DNA of 27,587 nt from F23-D06 sp045600905 (GCA_045600905.1 JAZRYT010000113.1:1-27587), one strand, 5' to 3'; counted from the first letter of the stretch, positions 15,468 through 24,551 are shown. Numbers and translations are program-made. The notes: generated by a model not told the origin, from the letters alone.

Positions 15468-16144
15468 TATTTGCGTTCTTTAGAGAGCACTTGGTCAATG
15501 AGTCCGTATTCTTTAGCTTCGGAAGCGATGAGCCAATGGTCGCGGTCACAGTCCTGCCAAACCTGGTCGTATGGTTTTCCGGTATGGTAAGCGATAATCT
15601 CATAGAGTTCCTTTTTGATTTTCTGAATCTCCTGAGCTTCGATTTCGATATCGGAAGCCTGACCTTGAGCACCGCCCATCGGTTGATGAATCATTACGCG
15701 GGAGTGCGGCAGGGCAAAGCGTTTGCCCTTGGCGCCGGCACAGAGAAGCACAGCGGCCATAGAGGCTGCCATACCCGTGCAAATCGTTGAAACATCCGGT
15801 TTCAGATACTGCATCGTATCGTAAATGCCAAGACCAGCATAGACTACACCTCCCGGGCTGTTCAAATAGATTTGGATGTCGCGGTCCGGATCTTGGGATT
15901 CCAAGAAAAGCAACTGCGCTTGGATAATATTGGCGACATCATCATCAATGGGGACACCCAGAAAGATGATTCTATCCTTCATCAAACGGGAGAACACGTC
16001 CAACTGCGTGATGTTCATCGGGCGCTCTTCGATGATGTACGGGGTTATGTAATTGCGGGTCATGGACATAAAGCGGTCCATCTTCAGGCTGCTGATACCG
16101 TGTTGTTTCAGCGCGTAATTTCTGAATTCATCGTTGATCATCAT
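15467..16144 (-). CDS. clpP: ATP-dependent Clp protease proteolytic subunit
   Basis: A 225-residue serine peptidase that assembles into the tetradecameric chamber of ClpXP. The catalytic triad is Ser128 in TGMAASMAAVLLCAG, His153 in RVMIHQPMGGAQGQ, and Asp202 in CDRDHWLIASEAKEYGLID; the spacings of 25 and 49 residues equal those of E. coli ClpP. The oxyanion segment NSPGGVVYAGLGIYD is present. The N-terminal 35 residues before YIIEERPM act as the propeptide/axial loop region. The gene lies 5 bp after tig and overlaps clpX by one base, so all three are one operon. Confidence 0.98.
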   Translation of the reverse strand: MMINDEFRNYALKQHGISSLKMDRFMSMTRNYITPYIIEERPMNITQLDVFSRLMKDRIIFLGVPIDDDVANIIQAQLLFLESQDPDRDIQIYLNSPGGVVYAGLGIYDTMQYLKPDVSTICTGMAASMAAVLLCAGAKGKRFALPHSRVMIHQPMGGAQGQASDIEIEAQEIQKIKKELYEIIAYHTGKPYDQVWQDCDRDHWLIASEAKEYGLIDQVLSKERK

Positions 16145-16149
16145 AATAT

Positions 16150-17622
16150 TTATTCTTCTTTGGTTGTTGATTTCTTTGCTCTGGGCTTTTTAGCCTTAGG
16201 TTCTTCTGCTGTTTCTTCAGCAGCAGTTTCCTTCTTAGCGCATTTGCGTTTCGTTGTCTTTTTGGGTTCTTCCTGAGCATCTTCTTTAGCTTCTTCCTTA
16301 GGAAGTTCTTGACGAGCGCCTACGAAATCAACGAAAGCCTTAACGTCGCCTTCTTTGATTTCCACATTCATCTTTGAACGGAGAAGTGCCACCAACTTGT
16401 TGTCATAAAGCATATCATAAACAGCCTTGACATTTTCTCTGTTGTTCATAGCCTGATTGACAAGTTCTTCAACACGTTCTTTGACATCATCGAAATTGAA
16501 GTTACCGAAATAGTTCTTAATGAAGAACTGGCGGAAATAATCTTTCACGTCATCGGCTTTCACTTGGACATCAGCGCCTTCAACGACGGCATTTTCCAAA
16601 ATCTGCCATTGGAAAGAACGTCTGTAGTCGTTGAACCTTTCCTCAACCATTTCTGCGGTCATATCTTTTTGGACAGCGAGGATATAGCGTTTGATGAAAT
16701 CATCCGGAAGTTCGACTTTGACATTGTCAAGCAGCGTTTCGATAGCGTCATTCATAAATTGACGGTCGAGTTCCTGTTGGTATTGTTCGGAAATAACCTT
16801 GTTGGCTTCAGCTATGAGTTGTTCTTCATTGGTGATAGAGCCGTCTGGATAGGCTTTCTTGAAGAATTCCTCATTCATTTCGGCGGGTTCGATACGGCCG
16901 ATATGTTTAATGCTGAGTTCATACGTATAGTCATTTTCAGCTTCGAGGTCTTTTTCGTCCTTTTTGAGGAAACGGGCAAGGGCGAGTTCTGTACTGAAAG
17001 CCTTTCTCAAAGCGAGTGTGAATTTTTCATCAGCCTTCTTTCCGAGGATTTCCTTCTTAGCCTCATCGGTAAAGTCGCGAACAAAGCAGAAGCCGTCTTG
17101 GTCCTCACCATATTTAACAGAAATGCTGTCGTTTTCGGCAACAGATTCAGGAGTAATGTAGTTGCCGTGACGTTCGCGGAGTTGGTTGATGAAATTTGCG
17201 CGTTCCTCATCTGTCGGGATGATTTTGAAGTCAACAACAGTAGGGAGCGTAGTATAATCGACTTTTACTTCCGGAGCGAGCGCATATTCGTATGCAAACT
17301 CGAAGTTTTCAGCGTTTTCGAAATCGATTTTGGATTTTTCCTCAATTGGAAGGGGTTCGAAGATAACCTTGATGCCTTTATCCTTGAAGAACTTGTCCAT
17401 ATTTGTATTGACGAGTTGGTCGATTTCATTCACCATCAAAGTTTTTTCGTACATTTTCTTAATCATACCCATTGGGGCGTTGCCGGGTCTGAAACCGGGA
17501 ACTTGGGCGGTACGTCTTTGTTTTTTCAAAGCAGCTTCGAGGTTTGCTGCATAATCTTCCTTGTTGATTTCAAATACTACTTCCTGAACTTGACCAGGAA
17601 CGTTTTCGTGTCTAATATTCAT
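16150..17622 (-). CDS. tig: Trigger factor with basic C-terminal tail
   Basis: A 490-residue ribosome-associated chaperone. The N-terminal ribosome-binding domain contains VPGFRPGNAPMGMIKKMY, equivalent to the trigger-factor signature loop. The middle domain (about 150-250) should be the FKBP-type prolyl isomerase, but it is strongly divergent and lacks the usual GxGxxIPGFE active-site stretch. The helical C-terminal chaperone domain follows. From about residue 440 there is an extra low-complexity tail rich in Lys, Ala, Glu and Pro (for example KAKKPRAKKSTTK), absent from the E. coli protein. I start at 17622 (MNIRHENV); an in-frame codon at 17661 would add 13 residues that overlap the secG terminator region and do not fit the family. 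First gene of the tig-clpP-clpX set. Confidence 0.95.
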   Translation of the reverse strand: MNIRHENVPGQVQEVVFEINKEDYAANLEAALKKQRRTAQVPGFRPGNAPMGMIKKMYEKTLMVNEIDQLVNTNMDKFFKDKGIKVIFEPLPIEEKSKIDFENAENFEFAYEYALAPEVKVDYTTLPTVVDFKIIPTDEERANFINQLRERHGNYITPESVAENDSISVKYGEDQDGFCFVRDFTDEAKKEILGKKADEKFTLALRKAFSTELALARFLKKDEKDLEAENDYTYELSIKHIGRIEPAEMNEEFFKKAYPDGSITNEEQLIAEANKVISEQYQQELDRQFMNDAIETLLDNVKVELPDDFIKRYILAVQKDMTAEMVEERFNDYRRSFQWQILENAVVEGADVQVKADDVKDYFRQFFIKNYFGNFNFDDVKERVEELVNQAMNNRENVKAVYDMLYDNKLVALLRSKMNVEIKEGDVKAFVDFVGARQELPKEEAKEDAQEEPKKTTKRKCAKKETAAEETAEEPKAKKPRAKKSTTKEE

Positions 17623-17648
17623 ATTACTTACTATATTTATATCATAAC

Positions 17649-17682
17649 AAAAGACACACAATGCCTAAAGGAATTGTATGTC
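17649..17682 (-). terminator. Probable terminator of secG
   Basis: On the minus strand GACATACAAT (17682-17673) pairs with ATTGTGTGTC (17662-17653), ten pairs with one wobble, followed by TTTT. It lies between the secG stop (17707) and the tig start (17622). Confidence 0.65.
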
Positions 17683-17706
17683 TGTAAATCTAAACTGAAT
17701 CAGAAC

Positions 17707-18012
17707 TTATTCTTGGGTTTCAGATTGAGAATCTGCATTCTGAGTCTGCTCGGTTTGAGCTTGGTTGTTCACTCTATTGGCATTCACCTCACTTTTGGCC
17801 ATAAAGGCGCAAACGAAGCAAAGGACCATAATGAATGCGGCGAGGCCCCAAGTGGTTTTTTCCAAAACGTCCGTAGTTTTGCGAACGCCCATAATCTGGT
17901 TGGAAGATGCGAAGTTGGAAGCCAGACCGCCACCCTTTGAATTCTGAATCAATACGACAAATGCTAAAACGATACTAGCTACAATGATTAATACAACGCA
18001 AAGTGTAAACAT
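17707..18012 (-). CDS. secG: Preprotein translocase subunit SecG
   Basis: A 101-residue protein with two membrane helices (about 2-22 and 53-73) joined by the conserved loop VVLIQNSKGGGLASNFASSNQ, and the second helix beginning KTTWGLAAFIMVLCF. SecG is the small subunit that assists SecYEG during protein export across the inner membrane. A hydrophilic Gln/Thr/Glu-rich tail follows, as usual in Bacteroidota. The TPR gene stops 38 bp upstream on the same strand, so the two are likely one transcript. Confidence 0.95.
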   Translation of the reverse strand: MFTLCVVLIIVASIVLAFVVLIQNSKGGGLASNFASSNQIMGVRKTTDVLEKTTWGLAAFIMVLCFVCAFMAKSEVNANRVNNQAQTEQTQNADSQSETQE

Positions 18013-18050
18013 CTGTTTCGGTTTTTTTTAATTTATTATTTAATACTATA

Positions 18051-18686
18051 TTAATTATCGGATTGAATGGAACTGGATTTCAGTTTTTCAATTAGGGCTG
18101 CAAAATAACAACTTTTTTCTGGAAAATGCAACTTTAAAATTTCATACATTTGAATGGCCTTGTCGTAGCATCCTTGTTGAGCGTAAATATCTGCTAGTGT
18201 TTCACTTACGATGTTCGGATCTTCTTCTAGGCTTTCTTCTCCGTAATTGGCTTCCGCATCGTGGATCTCTGGGGAATAGATAATTTTCGGCGCATCTTTC
18301 GAGAATTTTTCAATCAGCTGATTAATCAATTCATTACGGTCCTCGTGGCTATCTCCGCTGTTTTTTAAGAATACAGGCTTGAGACCGTCGTCAATTACAG
18401 GCTTACGGACCTCCTGCATAGGACGGCGCCTGCTGTCTTCGTAAGTCTCTACCACAGGCATCAATTCCAACGGGAGCTGATTATACATTCGCCTATCCAA
18501 AAGTGTAAGGAGCAAACGCGAGCGCACACGGGATTGAACACGACTTGGAGCAGTTTTCAAGAAAAACATATTCACCAACGGAGAGGCTGGATAATGTTTC
18601 TGCAAATCGGAAAGTTCCTTTATAGCATTTGCCGAGTTGCTCAAGTGAATGAAACTATTTAAATAAAACTTTTCCATAATGTTCAT
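18051..18686 (-). CDS. Tetratricopeptide-repeat protein upstream of secG
   Basis: A protein of about 211 residues without signal peptide. The N-terminal part (FIHLSNSANAIKELSDLQKHYPASPLVNMFFLK) matches the start of a Bacteroidales family that pairs a short helical region with a C-terminal TPR. The TPR is visible as VSETLADIYAQQGCYDKAIQMYEILKLHFPEKSCYFAALIEKLK, with the residue pattern A-x-I-Y-x-x-Q-G-x-Y-x-K-A-I-x-x-Y-x-x-L. TPRs mediate protein contacts; the partner is unknown, but the neighbourhood (secG, lptE) suggests envelope biogenesis. The frame is open back to 18872, but that would cross a hairpin at 18702-18720 and the end of the surface-protein gene, so I start at 18686; 18677 (MEKFYLNS) is an equally good choice. 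Confidence 0.75.
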   Translation of the reverse strand: MNIMEKFYLNSFIHLSNSANAIKELSDLQKHYPASPLVNMFFLKTAPSRVQSRVRSRLLLTLLDRRMYNQLPLELMPVVETYEDSRRRPMQEVRKPVIDDGLKPVFLKNSGDSHEDRNELINQLIEKFSKDAPKIIYSPEIHDAEANYGEESLEEDPNIVSETLADIYAQQGCYDKAIQMYEILKLHFPEKSCYFAALIEKLKSSSIQSDN

Positions 18687-18701
18687 TTTCACGATAAAGG
18701 A

Positions 18702-18720
18702 GAGACGGAAAAACCGTCTC
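18702..18720 (-). terminator. Hairpin after the large surface-protein gene
   Basis: GAGACGG (18702-18708) and CCGTCTC (18714-18720) form a perfect 7-bp stem with an A5 loop (T5 on the minus strand), 64 bp after the stop of the surface-protein gene. On the minus strand the following bases (TCCTTTAT) are only partly T-rich, so the terminator call is moderate. Confidence 0.5.
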
Positions 18721-18783
18721 CCCATTACAAATACAAAAAACAAAAAAAACTTAATAATAATATCTAATGAAAAAATATTACTC

Positions 18784-21700
18784 TTAGTAGGATATTTTAA
18801 TATTGCGGACACAACGCACGCTAACGCCATAATATTTGTTCTGCTCGCTGAAAAGGATTTCAGGACAACCATAAAGAAGGGTGCACGGCAATGCTTTCAC
18901 GCCATAATTTTCAGTTGACCAGAAATATGCCTTACCGAGGATATTGAAATATCTGTCGGTTGTATAGTCATAATATCCACCAGGAATCCCTGTGAAATGA
19001 TCAGCATCAGTTGCATCCAGATAACCCAACCAGTAGTTGCTATTGACGGCTTTGACAGCATTAGCCGAACTCACCACATCCTTCAAATTCCGATATTCAC
19101 CGATAGCAGGAATATGCCAGCCGTTCGGACAAATACCTTGTACATAGTCGCGAGAATAGGTGTGGGTCGTCTGACTGAATGTGATAGTCTCGTTAGCCGT
19201 TGTAGGCTGGGTGGTGTCGTCACCTTCGGGAACATTGACAGCGGAGTACCAAGTGTAAAGACGGCCGAATTCAGGAACTTTGGTCTCATCATCCAAATAT
19301 GCCTTCGCAATAGCAATATTGTGGCCATTTGCATATTGGTCATTTTGGAGGTTTTCCTTCAGCCAGCAGTCACAACCGATTCTTACCGTACGGTAATCTT
19401 TACTATCAATATTGGCAATATACTCGCCGCCCAAAGAACCGTGATTATTGGTTCCAGGAACGTAAGCTGATTCGGCTGGATCGTAGTTGTCTGTGCCGCA
19501 CGGCGGGAACATCACGTTTACATTTTGAATGAGCGTAAAGGTTGTGTTGCACATATCAGTAACCCTCCAAGTCACTCGAGAAGTCTGTCCGACAGGTAAA
19601 ATTTTGGGGCTTTCCAAATAGACACTGTCACCAAATTTCACATCGCAGTTGCCATTCTTACCGGGTATATAATCGCGATAGTATTTTCCGAGATAGTCTT
19701 TATGGAAAGTATAGATGTACGGTCTCTTTGCTTCTGTAGGCTCAGTCACATAGTCTCTGGTGTTGATTTCGCAAAGGCTGTAATGAGCAACAACGGCAGT
19801 ATCGTTTGGATTGGCAATGGTGACGAAGTATTTCCAAGCAGCATCAATAACCATATTACTACGTATGCCGAATGAATCAACTTTAGTCGTTGCGACAGTA
19901 CCCTCAGCAATGCCAGCACGAATGTTCTTGAAGGAGTCAACCGTGAAGGAATCCACACCGTGACGCCAGTCCATAAAGAGGTGACCGCACTTGAACGGGT
20001 CATCCGGGCGAACGATAGGACGACCGAAAATATAGGTAGTGTCAGCAAAAGAATCGCTATAAGGAACATTGCAGGTAGCGCCGCCACCGTGGAAATTGAA
20101 ATTAACCGTGTATTGGGGAGCGGATTTTACAGCTGCATTGAAATGCTGTACGGAAAGCAGTTTACCGTTTTCATCGAACCAATAGAGATAATTGTTCTCG
20201 TAAACTCTTTCATTTGTATAGAAGGTATAATCCTTGTTTGCATAGTTAGCACAAGTACCGACAGGATAATAATTGACAGCTTGAGTTGTTGTAACGCGAT
20301 TAGCCAAATCATCAGCCAAAGTAACGACGCTTGAAATTTCGCCAGACGGCGTGTTCGTTGCAGGATGGCTATAAACTTGTTTAACGTTTGCATTAGGAGC
20401 GGCCACATAGAGTGCCAACCATACTTTGCCTTCCAAATTCAAACCAGGAGTAGGATCTTGAGCAGCCCAAACGGTATAATCTTCTGGATGGTACATAAAA
20501 GATGCCTGCCCATCAGAGTTATGAAGTTTCACACCGGAGACACCCGTTTTACGATAACTCATTTGAGTGTAGGCAACCTTTGTGGTGTCGTGTGCAGTTT
20601 CGCCACTTACCTTGTAGAATGTTCTAAAGGTTTTATAAGGATTGTTCACTCCCGTATTGGCACCGATAACGGAGCACCATCTGAGCACGGAATCCGTAAC
20701 AAAGTTGATGGCAGGAACCACCACGGCATTTTCAGCAACAGGTTCGGAAACCTTGACTGCCATCAGCAGTTTGCCGTCTTGAACGCCGTAGCCAGCGGTA
20801 GAATAGTTGCTGCTATTGAGGGCAACATCCGTAAGCAAATTCTTAGCTTGGCTGGCTGATTCCACTCTGAGAACGGTATCCACAGGATCGGCGGTGAGAA
20901 CAACATAAACACAATGGTCCGTATTGTCAATCATTCCCAATTCGTTAGCTTTAGCTACGCTGAATACAGAAGGATAAGTGAGAGCCAATGAGTCATTAAA
21001 ATTGTTCAACTCGATACCAATTTTATTGTAGTTTTCATCTCTGTCGTTAGCCGTATCGAGGGCAAAGATGGCTGCGCGGTCGATGTCGTGCTTGTAGGTG
21101 AATGATTTGCTGGCAGTGGTGAAATAAGGATCATCAACAGCTTTAACGTAAATATTCACATTACAGGTATAGATACTATCATCAGCAAGTACCAATCGAG
21201 CAGGAGTGGTCATATCGGAAGTTTCAACGAACTGGCCGATGCCGGTGTTATCGAGGAAGGTACGGAACGAGCCGCATCCGGCTGCGAGATGGCTGTTTGC
21301 CGGAGTGTTTTCCACATACGTCACCTTTTGACCGTTGCCTTGGATATTCACCTTAATGTATGCCGTGTCAATATCGCCGGTGCGTTGGTACTGGACATAG
21401 ATTTCATCGCCAGGGACCACGTCATTGCCGTCACCATCATTGGTGGAATTGCCTACGCCGCAATAGTCATAGTCGCTGAACTTCGTACCGGCAAGCAGGA
21501 AGTTGAGGGTATCAATGTCGAAAGTAGGGATGTTGACATTCTTTTCGAGGGTTTCTTCAGTACCGGCCGCAATGCCGAGGGTGTGAACGATGAGGGTGTC
21601 GATTTCAACCATATATGTTCCTGAGGTGAGATCAACGCCAGACAGCGCTGTGCTACTGAACGGAACATCGAAAACATATCGGCCGTTGATTTGGTTGGTG

Positions 21701-24075
21701 CCTATCTTCTGACGCAAACTGCTAGCCGCTTCACTGGAAGTCACGTTCATTTCGATAATCGTGGAGTCGGAAGTTGTAATATTGTCGCTGCCGTGTGCAT
21801 CTACGGTTTGCGTATATTCAACGTAGATTTTATCCACGTCAACATTGCCTGTAGCCGTAGTAATGCCGTAATCCTCATAGAGAGTTCCGGCTTGCAACAA
21901 ATAGATGCCGTCCACGGTGATTTGCGGTTTGCGCACCAGCCAGCCCTGATTGTTAACGTCGAGTGTGTCGGCTGCAGGTTTGAATTTCTTATAATTGTTA
22001 GCTGAACCGTTGTACATGATTTTTTTATCCAATGTATCAACGATAAGGACGATAGGATTTTCCTCAGAAGCATCCGTCAAATCATTATCATCTGTAATTA
22101 CAATATTTTCCGAATAACCACCTCTAAGCAACAAACGGATGGTATCTACAAAAGCACTTCCGCTGAGCCTAATTTGTTGTGATCCCGTTTTGGATGCGTC
22201 ATAGACCAAACCTGCCGGAAGGGTATCCATAACGTGACCGGATCCATTGACAAATATGTTGTCTTCGATAGTACCACCTTTAAGAAGAATGTATCCATCT
22301 TTCAATACAACCACGCCATTGTCGGATTGGTTGTCATCGTCAGCAGTGTATTTCACCACATTGTTTGTAATAGTTCCTACAGTATAGGTGAATTCGCCTT
22401 CCGTTCCCGCATTGTAAATAATACCACCACGAGTAGCAATATTACCTTCAAGATTCATCGTGCCATTTGAATGCAAGCGACCTTCGTTATAAATGGCAGC
22501 TCCGTATTCAGCCTGATTGTTGTGGCAAAGCAAAACACCTCCTCCATCTATAGTTATAGAACTAGAATTTCCATTATAAATAGCGCCGCCTTTTGCTTCT
22601 GCTTGGTCTTTGATAAATCGAACCTCAGTATGAGGTGAAACATACACACTACCTTCATCATTATAAATAGCGCCGCCATTCAATGCGCTGTCACTCTCAA
22701 AAACGACTGTAGCACCTTCCTGTATATAGGTTTCCCCATAATAATTATTAATAGCACCACCATTTTCAGCAGTATTGTTTTCAAAATGAGCTTCACCATA
22801 GATACTCAAATTGCCACCATAATTACTAATGGCGGAAGCATTTGTATTATTCTTAATCCAAACCTTACCCTTCAGCTGTAATCCTCCAACATTATTATAA
22901 AGCAAAGAGGCTGTAGTTGCTATACTGTCTCCATCGAAAATAATACGATACGGTTCGTTTATGCTATCTCCAATAGTCAGGGAAGATCCATTCACTTGAA
23001 TAAGAGGGCCATTTGTCAGCGATTCGCCTCTTGTAAAGGTAATGTCGCCGCCAAGAGCCTGAATCCTAATGTCCTTATTCACTGTGACAGTCTCATTCAG
23101 CACTTCGCTATAGGCTGCGCGAGTCAAGATTGTACCACCGTGATCGCTTGCGTTGAGGGAGTCAACAGCAGCCTTGAGGGAGGCACGGCCTATGGTGTCC
23201 ATTGTGCCGGCTTTTACAGAAAATATGTGATAAATGGGACTTGAATATAGTTTTACCGTAGAATCCTTGTCTGCACGGCACAAATCCGTTCCGCCAACGG
23301 GGACGGTGCATTCTTCGTCATAAAAATAGTGCTCACTATTTGCGCTGTCAGCAGCATTTAATGCGTGACCGATCTGATCGTAATACAAAATAGACGTATT
23401 TTTTACCACGCCTCCATCTTTTACAATTTGAACGGGAATTTCCAAAATGGTGTAGGTGAGCTTGATGTAACCGGGGGTACCTGGCTGGCCAGGATCGCCC
23501 TGTCCATTACCTCCAACACCACCTTCACCGCCATTATTGGCGCCACCGTCAGTACGCGATACATTATCTAATGAACCGCTGAGGAAACATTTACCGGGAG
23601 CACCATCAACGCCAGGACTGCCATTTTGGCCGGAAGTTGAAGCATCTGTCCCATTTTTACCATTACCGGCCGTATAAGTTATTGAATTAAAAATCAAACT
23701 TCTACTTCCATCCACATCTTCGGTATAATTGTACTGCATAGATCTCAATGAAGAAACAAGCGTATAGGCATTATTATCTGAAATCAAAGCGCCACCACCG
23801 CCTTTTCCACCACTAAGATTTTGCTGAGCTTTCTTAATCCCTTTGCCACCACTACCGCCGTCACCAGCGATGGTGATATTGGTGATCTGGTATGCGCCGA
23901 TTGGGGCGTTCCATGTTGTAGAACTGTCGGAAGCGGGAGATACCAGCGTAGTGTCCTTAGGCTGTGGAACACCCAGCGATTGAGCAGACAGGTTGTTAGG
24001 AACCAATGCGGCCAGCAGCAGGAGCAAGACTAGTGCTCGGCAAAGCCAGCAGAATTTTGAATAAATCTTTTTCAT
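18784..24075 (-). CDS. Giant exported surface protein: glycine-rich, Pmp-like beta-helix, InlB-like, FISUMP
   Basis: A 1763-residue exported protein, no homologue recognised as a whole. Residues 1-31 are a signal peptide (cleavage at LSA-QS). About 45-206 is a glycine-rich domain (ITIAGDGGSGGKG to QPGTPGYIKLTY). About 290-600 looks like a right-handed beta-helix; at 430-562 it has repeated GGAI(Y/N)N motifs, the first preceded by FENN, exactly the FxxN and GGA[IL] pair of chlamydial polymorphic membrane proteins. About 690-960 holds two related modules (LLQAGTLYEDYGI / LLAGTKFSDYDYC followed by D-x-IYV-x-Y). About 1318-1418 resembles a Listeria-Bacteroides (InlB B) repeat (NFNFHGGG, GHLFMDWRHG, AAWKYF). 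About 1557 to the end is a FISUMP domain (YRTVRIGCDCWLKENLQ, RLYTWYSAVN, GICPNGWHIPAIGEY, AYFWSTENYG, VRCVRNI). It ends without a type IX sorting signal. Probably a surface adhesin or matrix protein; that role is inference. Confidence 0.85.
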   Translation of the reverse strand: MKKIYSKFCWLCRALVLLLLLAALVPNNLSAQSLGVPQPKDTTLVSPASDSSTTWNAPIGAYQITNITIAGDGGSGGKGIKKAQQNLSGGKGGGGALISDNNAYTLVSSLRSMQYNYTEDVDGSRSLIFNSITYTAGNGKNGTDASTSGQNGSPGVDGAPGKCFLSGSLDNVSRTDGGANNGGEGGVGGNGQGDPGQPGTPGYIKLTYTILEIPVQIVKDGGVVKNTSILYYDQIGHALNAADSANSEHYFYDEECTVPVGGTDLCRADKDSTVKLYSSPIYHIFSVKAGTMDTIGRASLKAAVDSLNASDHGGTILTRAAYSEVLNETVTVNKDIRIQALGGDITFTRGESLTNGPLIQVNGSSLTIGDSINEPYRIIFDGDSIATTASLLYNNVGGLQLKGKVWIKNNTNASAISNYGGNLSIYGEAHFENNTAENGGAINNYYGETYIQEGATVVFESDSALNGGAIYNDEGSVYVSPHTEVRFIKDQAEAKGGAIYNGNSSSITIDGGGVLLCHNNQAEYGAAIYNEGRLHSNGTMNLEGNIATRGGIIYNAGTEGEFTYTVGTITNNVVKYTADDDNQSDNGVVVLKDGYILLKGGTIEDNIFVNGSGHVMDTLPAGLVYDASKTGSQQIRLSGSAFVDTIRLLLRGGYSENIVITDDNDLTDASEENPIVLIVDTLDKKIMYNGSANNYKKFKPAADTLDVNNQGWLVRKPQITVDGIYLLQAGTLYEDYGITTATGNVDVDKIYVEYTQTVDAHGSDNITTSDSTIIEMNVTSSEAASSLRQKIGTNQINGRYVFDVPFSSTALSGVDLTSGTYMVEIDTLIVHTLGIAAGTEETLEKNVNIPTFDIDTLNFLLAGTKFSDYDYCGVGNSTNDGDGNDVVPGDEIYVQYQRTGDIDTAYIKVNIQGNGQKVTYVENTPANSHLAAGCGSFRTFLDNTGIGQFVETSDMTTPARLVLADDSIYTCNVNIYVKAVDDPYFTTASKSFTYKHDIDRAAIFALDTANDRDENYNKIGIELNNFNDSLALTYPSVFSVAKANELGMIDNTDHCVYVVLTADPVDTVLRVESASQAKNLLTDVALNSSNYSTAGYGVQDGKLLMAVKVSEPVAENAVVVPAINFVTDSVLRWCSVIGANTGVNNPYKTFRTFYKVSGETAHDTTKVAYTQMSYRKTGVSGVKLHNSDGQASFMYHPEDYTVWAAQDPTPGLNLEGKVWLALYVAAPNANVKQVYSHPATNTPSGEISSVVTLADDLANRVTTTQAVNYYPVGTCANYANKDYTFYTNERVYENNYLYWFDENGKLLSVQHFNAAVKSAPQYTVNFNFHGGGATCNVPYSDSFADTTYIFGRPIVRPDDPFKCGHLFMDWRHGVDSFTVDSFKNIRAGIAEGTVATTKVDSFGIRSNMVIDAAWKYFVTIANPNDTAVVAHYSLCEINTRDYVTEPTEAKRPYIYTFHKDYLGKYYRDYIPGKNGNCDVKFGDSVYLESPKILPVGQTSRVTWRVTDMCNTTFTLIQNVNVMFPPCGTDNYDPAESAYVPGTNNHGSLGGEYIANIDSKDYRTVRIGCDCWLKENLQNDQYANGHNIAIAKAYLDDETKVPEFGRLYTWYSAVNVPEGDDTTQPTTANETITFSQTTHTYSRDYVQGICPNGWHIPAIGEYRNLKDVVSSANAVKAVNSNYWLGYLDATDADHFTGIPGGYYDYTTDRYFNILGKAYFWSTENYGVKALPCTLLYGCPEILFSEQNKYYGVSVRCVRNIKISY

Positions 24076-24386
24076 AATATAATATATAAAATTAATAATA
24101 AAATTACAAAATAAAACGGTTCAGTCTACGAGCTAGTTGACTGTAGAACAGATAGATTAGAAGTTCGACAATTCTCAGATATTATTCTTTATAAATTCAA
24201 TTTGCAAAAGAATGTTATTTTTCTACTGAAAAAATCATACGCATCAATATTTTTCAACAGCAATTTTTTAATAATGATCCGTCAAAAATCCTTTAAAATA
24301 AAGGTTTCTTTTAGCATTGGACGAACACGCAGGTGAGTTTTCAACAAAAAAAGCCACTTATCAACAGGTCTATTTTCGGAGTTCGC
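24076..24386. other. AT-rich leader region of the surface-protein gene
   Basis: About 310 bp of AT-rich sequence upstream of the surface-protein gene. I find no open frame of interest, no RNA gene and no exact TAnnTTTG box on the minus strand, so the promoter of the large gene is not identified. Confidence 0.4.
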
Positions 24387-24551
24387 AATTTAACCGCAGC
24401 GTTTCGCTGAGGCTCACAGAGAAAAGAATCAGCACTCCGCGTTCCTCCGCGCCCTCCGCGGTTAAATTTTCACCACAGCGTTTCACAGAGTTTCGCTGAG
24501 GGAACAATCTATACTACGCATTCCTCCGCGCCCTCCGCAATTGAATTTTCA
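24387..24551. repeat. Palindromic intergenic element with a degenerate second copy
   Basis: AATTTAACCGC (24387-24397) and GCGGTTAAATT (24458-24468) are perfect 11-bp inverted ends of an 82-bp element. It contains AGCGTTTCGCTGAGG and TTCCTCCGCGCCCTCCGC. A second, degenerate copy follows in the same orientation (about 24467-24551), again with ACAGCGTTT, TTTCGCTGAGG, TTCCTCCGCGCCCTCCGC and AATTTTCACC, but its inverted ends have decayed. It codes for nothing recognisable; the layout is that of a miniature palindromic repeat. Confidence 0.75.

Noticed and set aside
16564..17940. 458-codon open frame on the plus strand opposite tig and secG
   Set aside because: It is the antisense shadow of two certain genes, is full of Phe/Ile/Val runs from reversed Lys/Glu/Asn codons, and has no recognisable domain.
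23460..23860. True collagen-like Gly-X-Y domain in the surface protein
   Set aside because: Glycine spacing is irregular with only a few Gly-x-Pro-Gly turns; it fits the glycine-rich beta domain better.
24356..24366. DnaA-box-like TTATCAACA (also TTATCAA motifs near 2176 and 2188) as a sign of a replication origin
   Set aside because: Single, imperfect matches, with no cluster and no dnaA, dnaN or gidA nearby.
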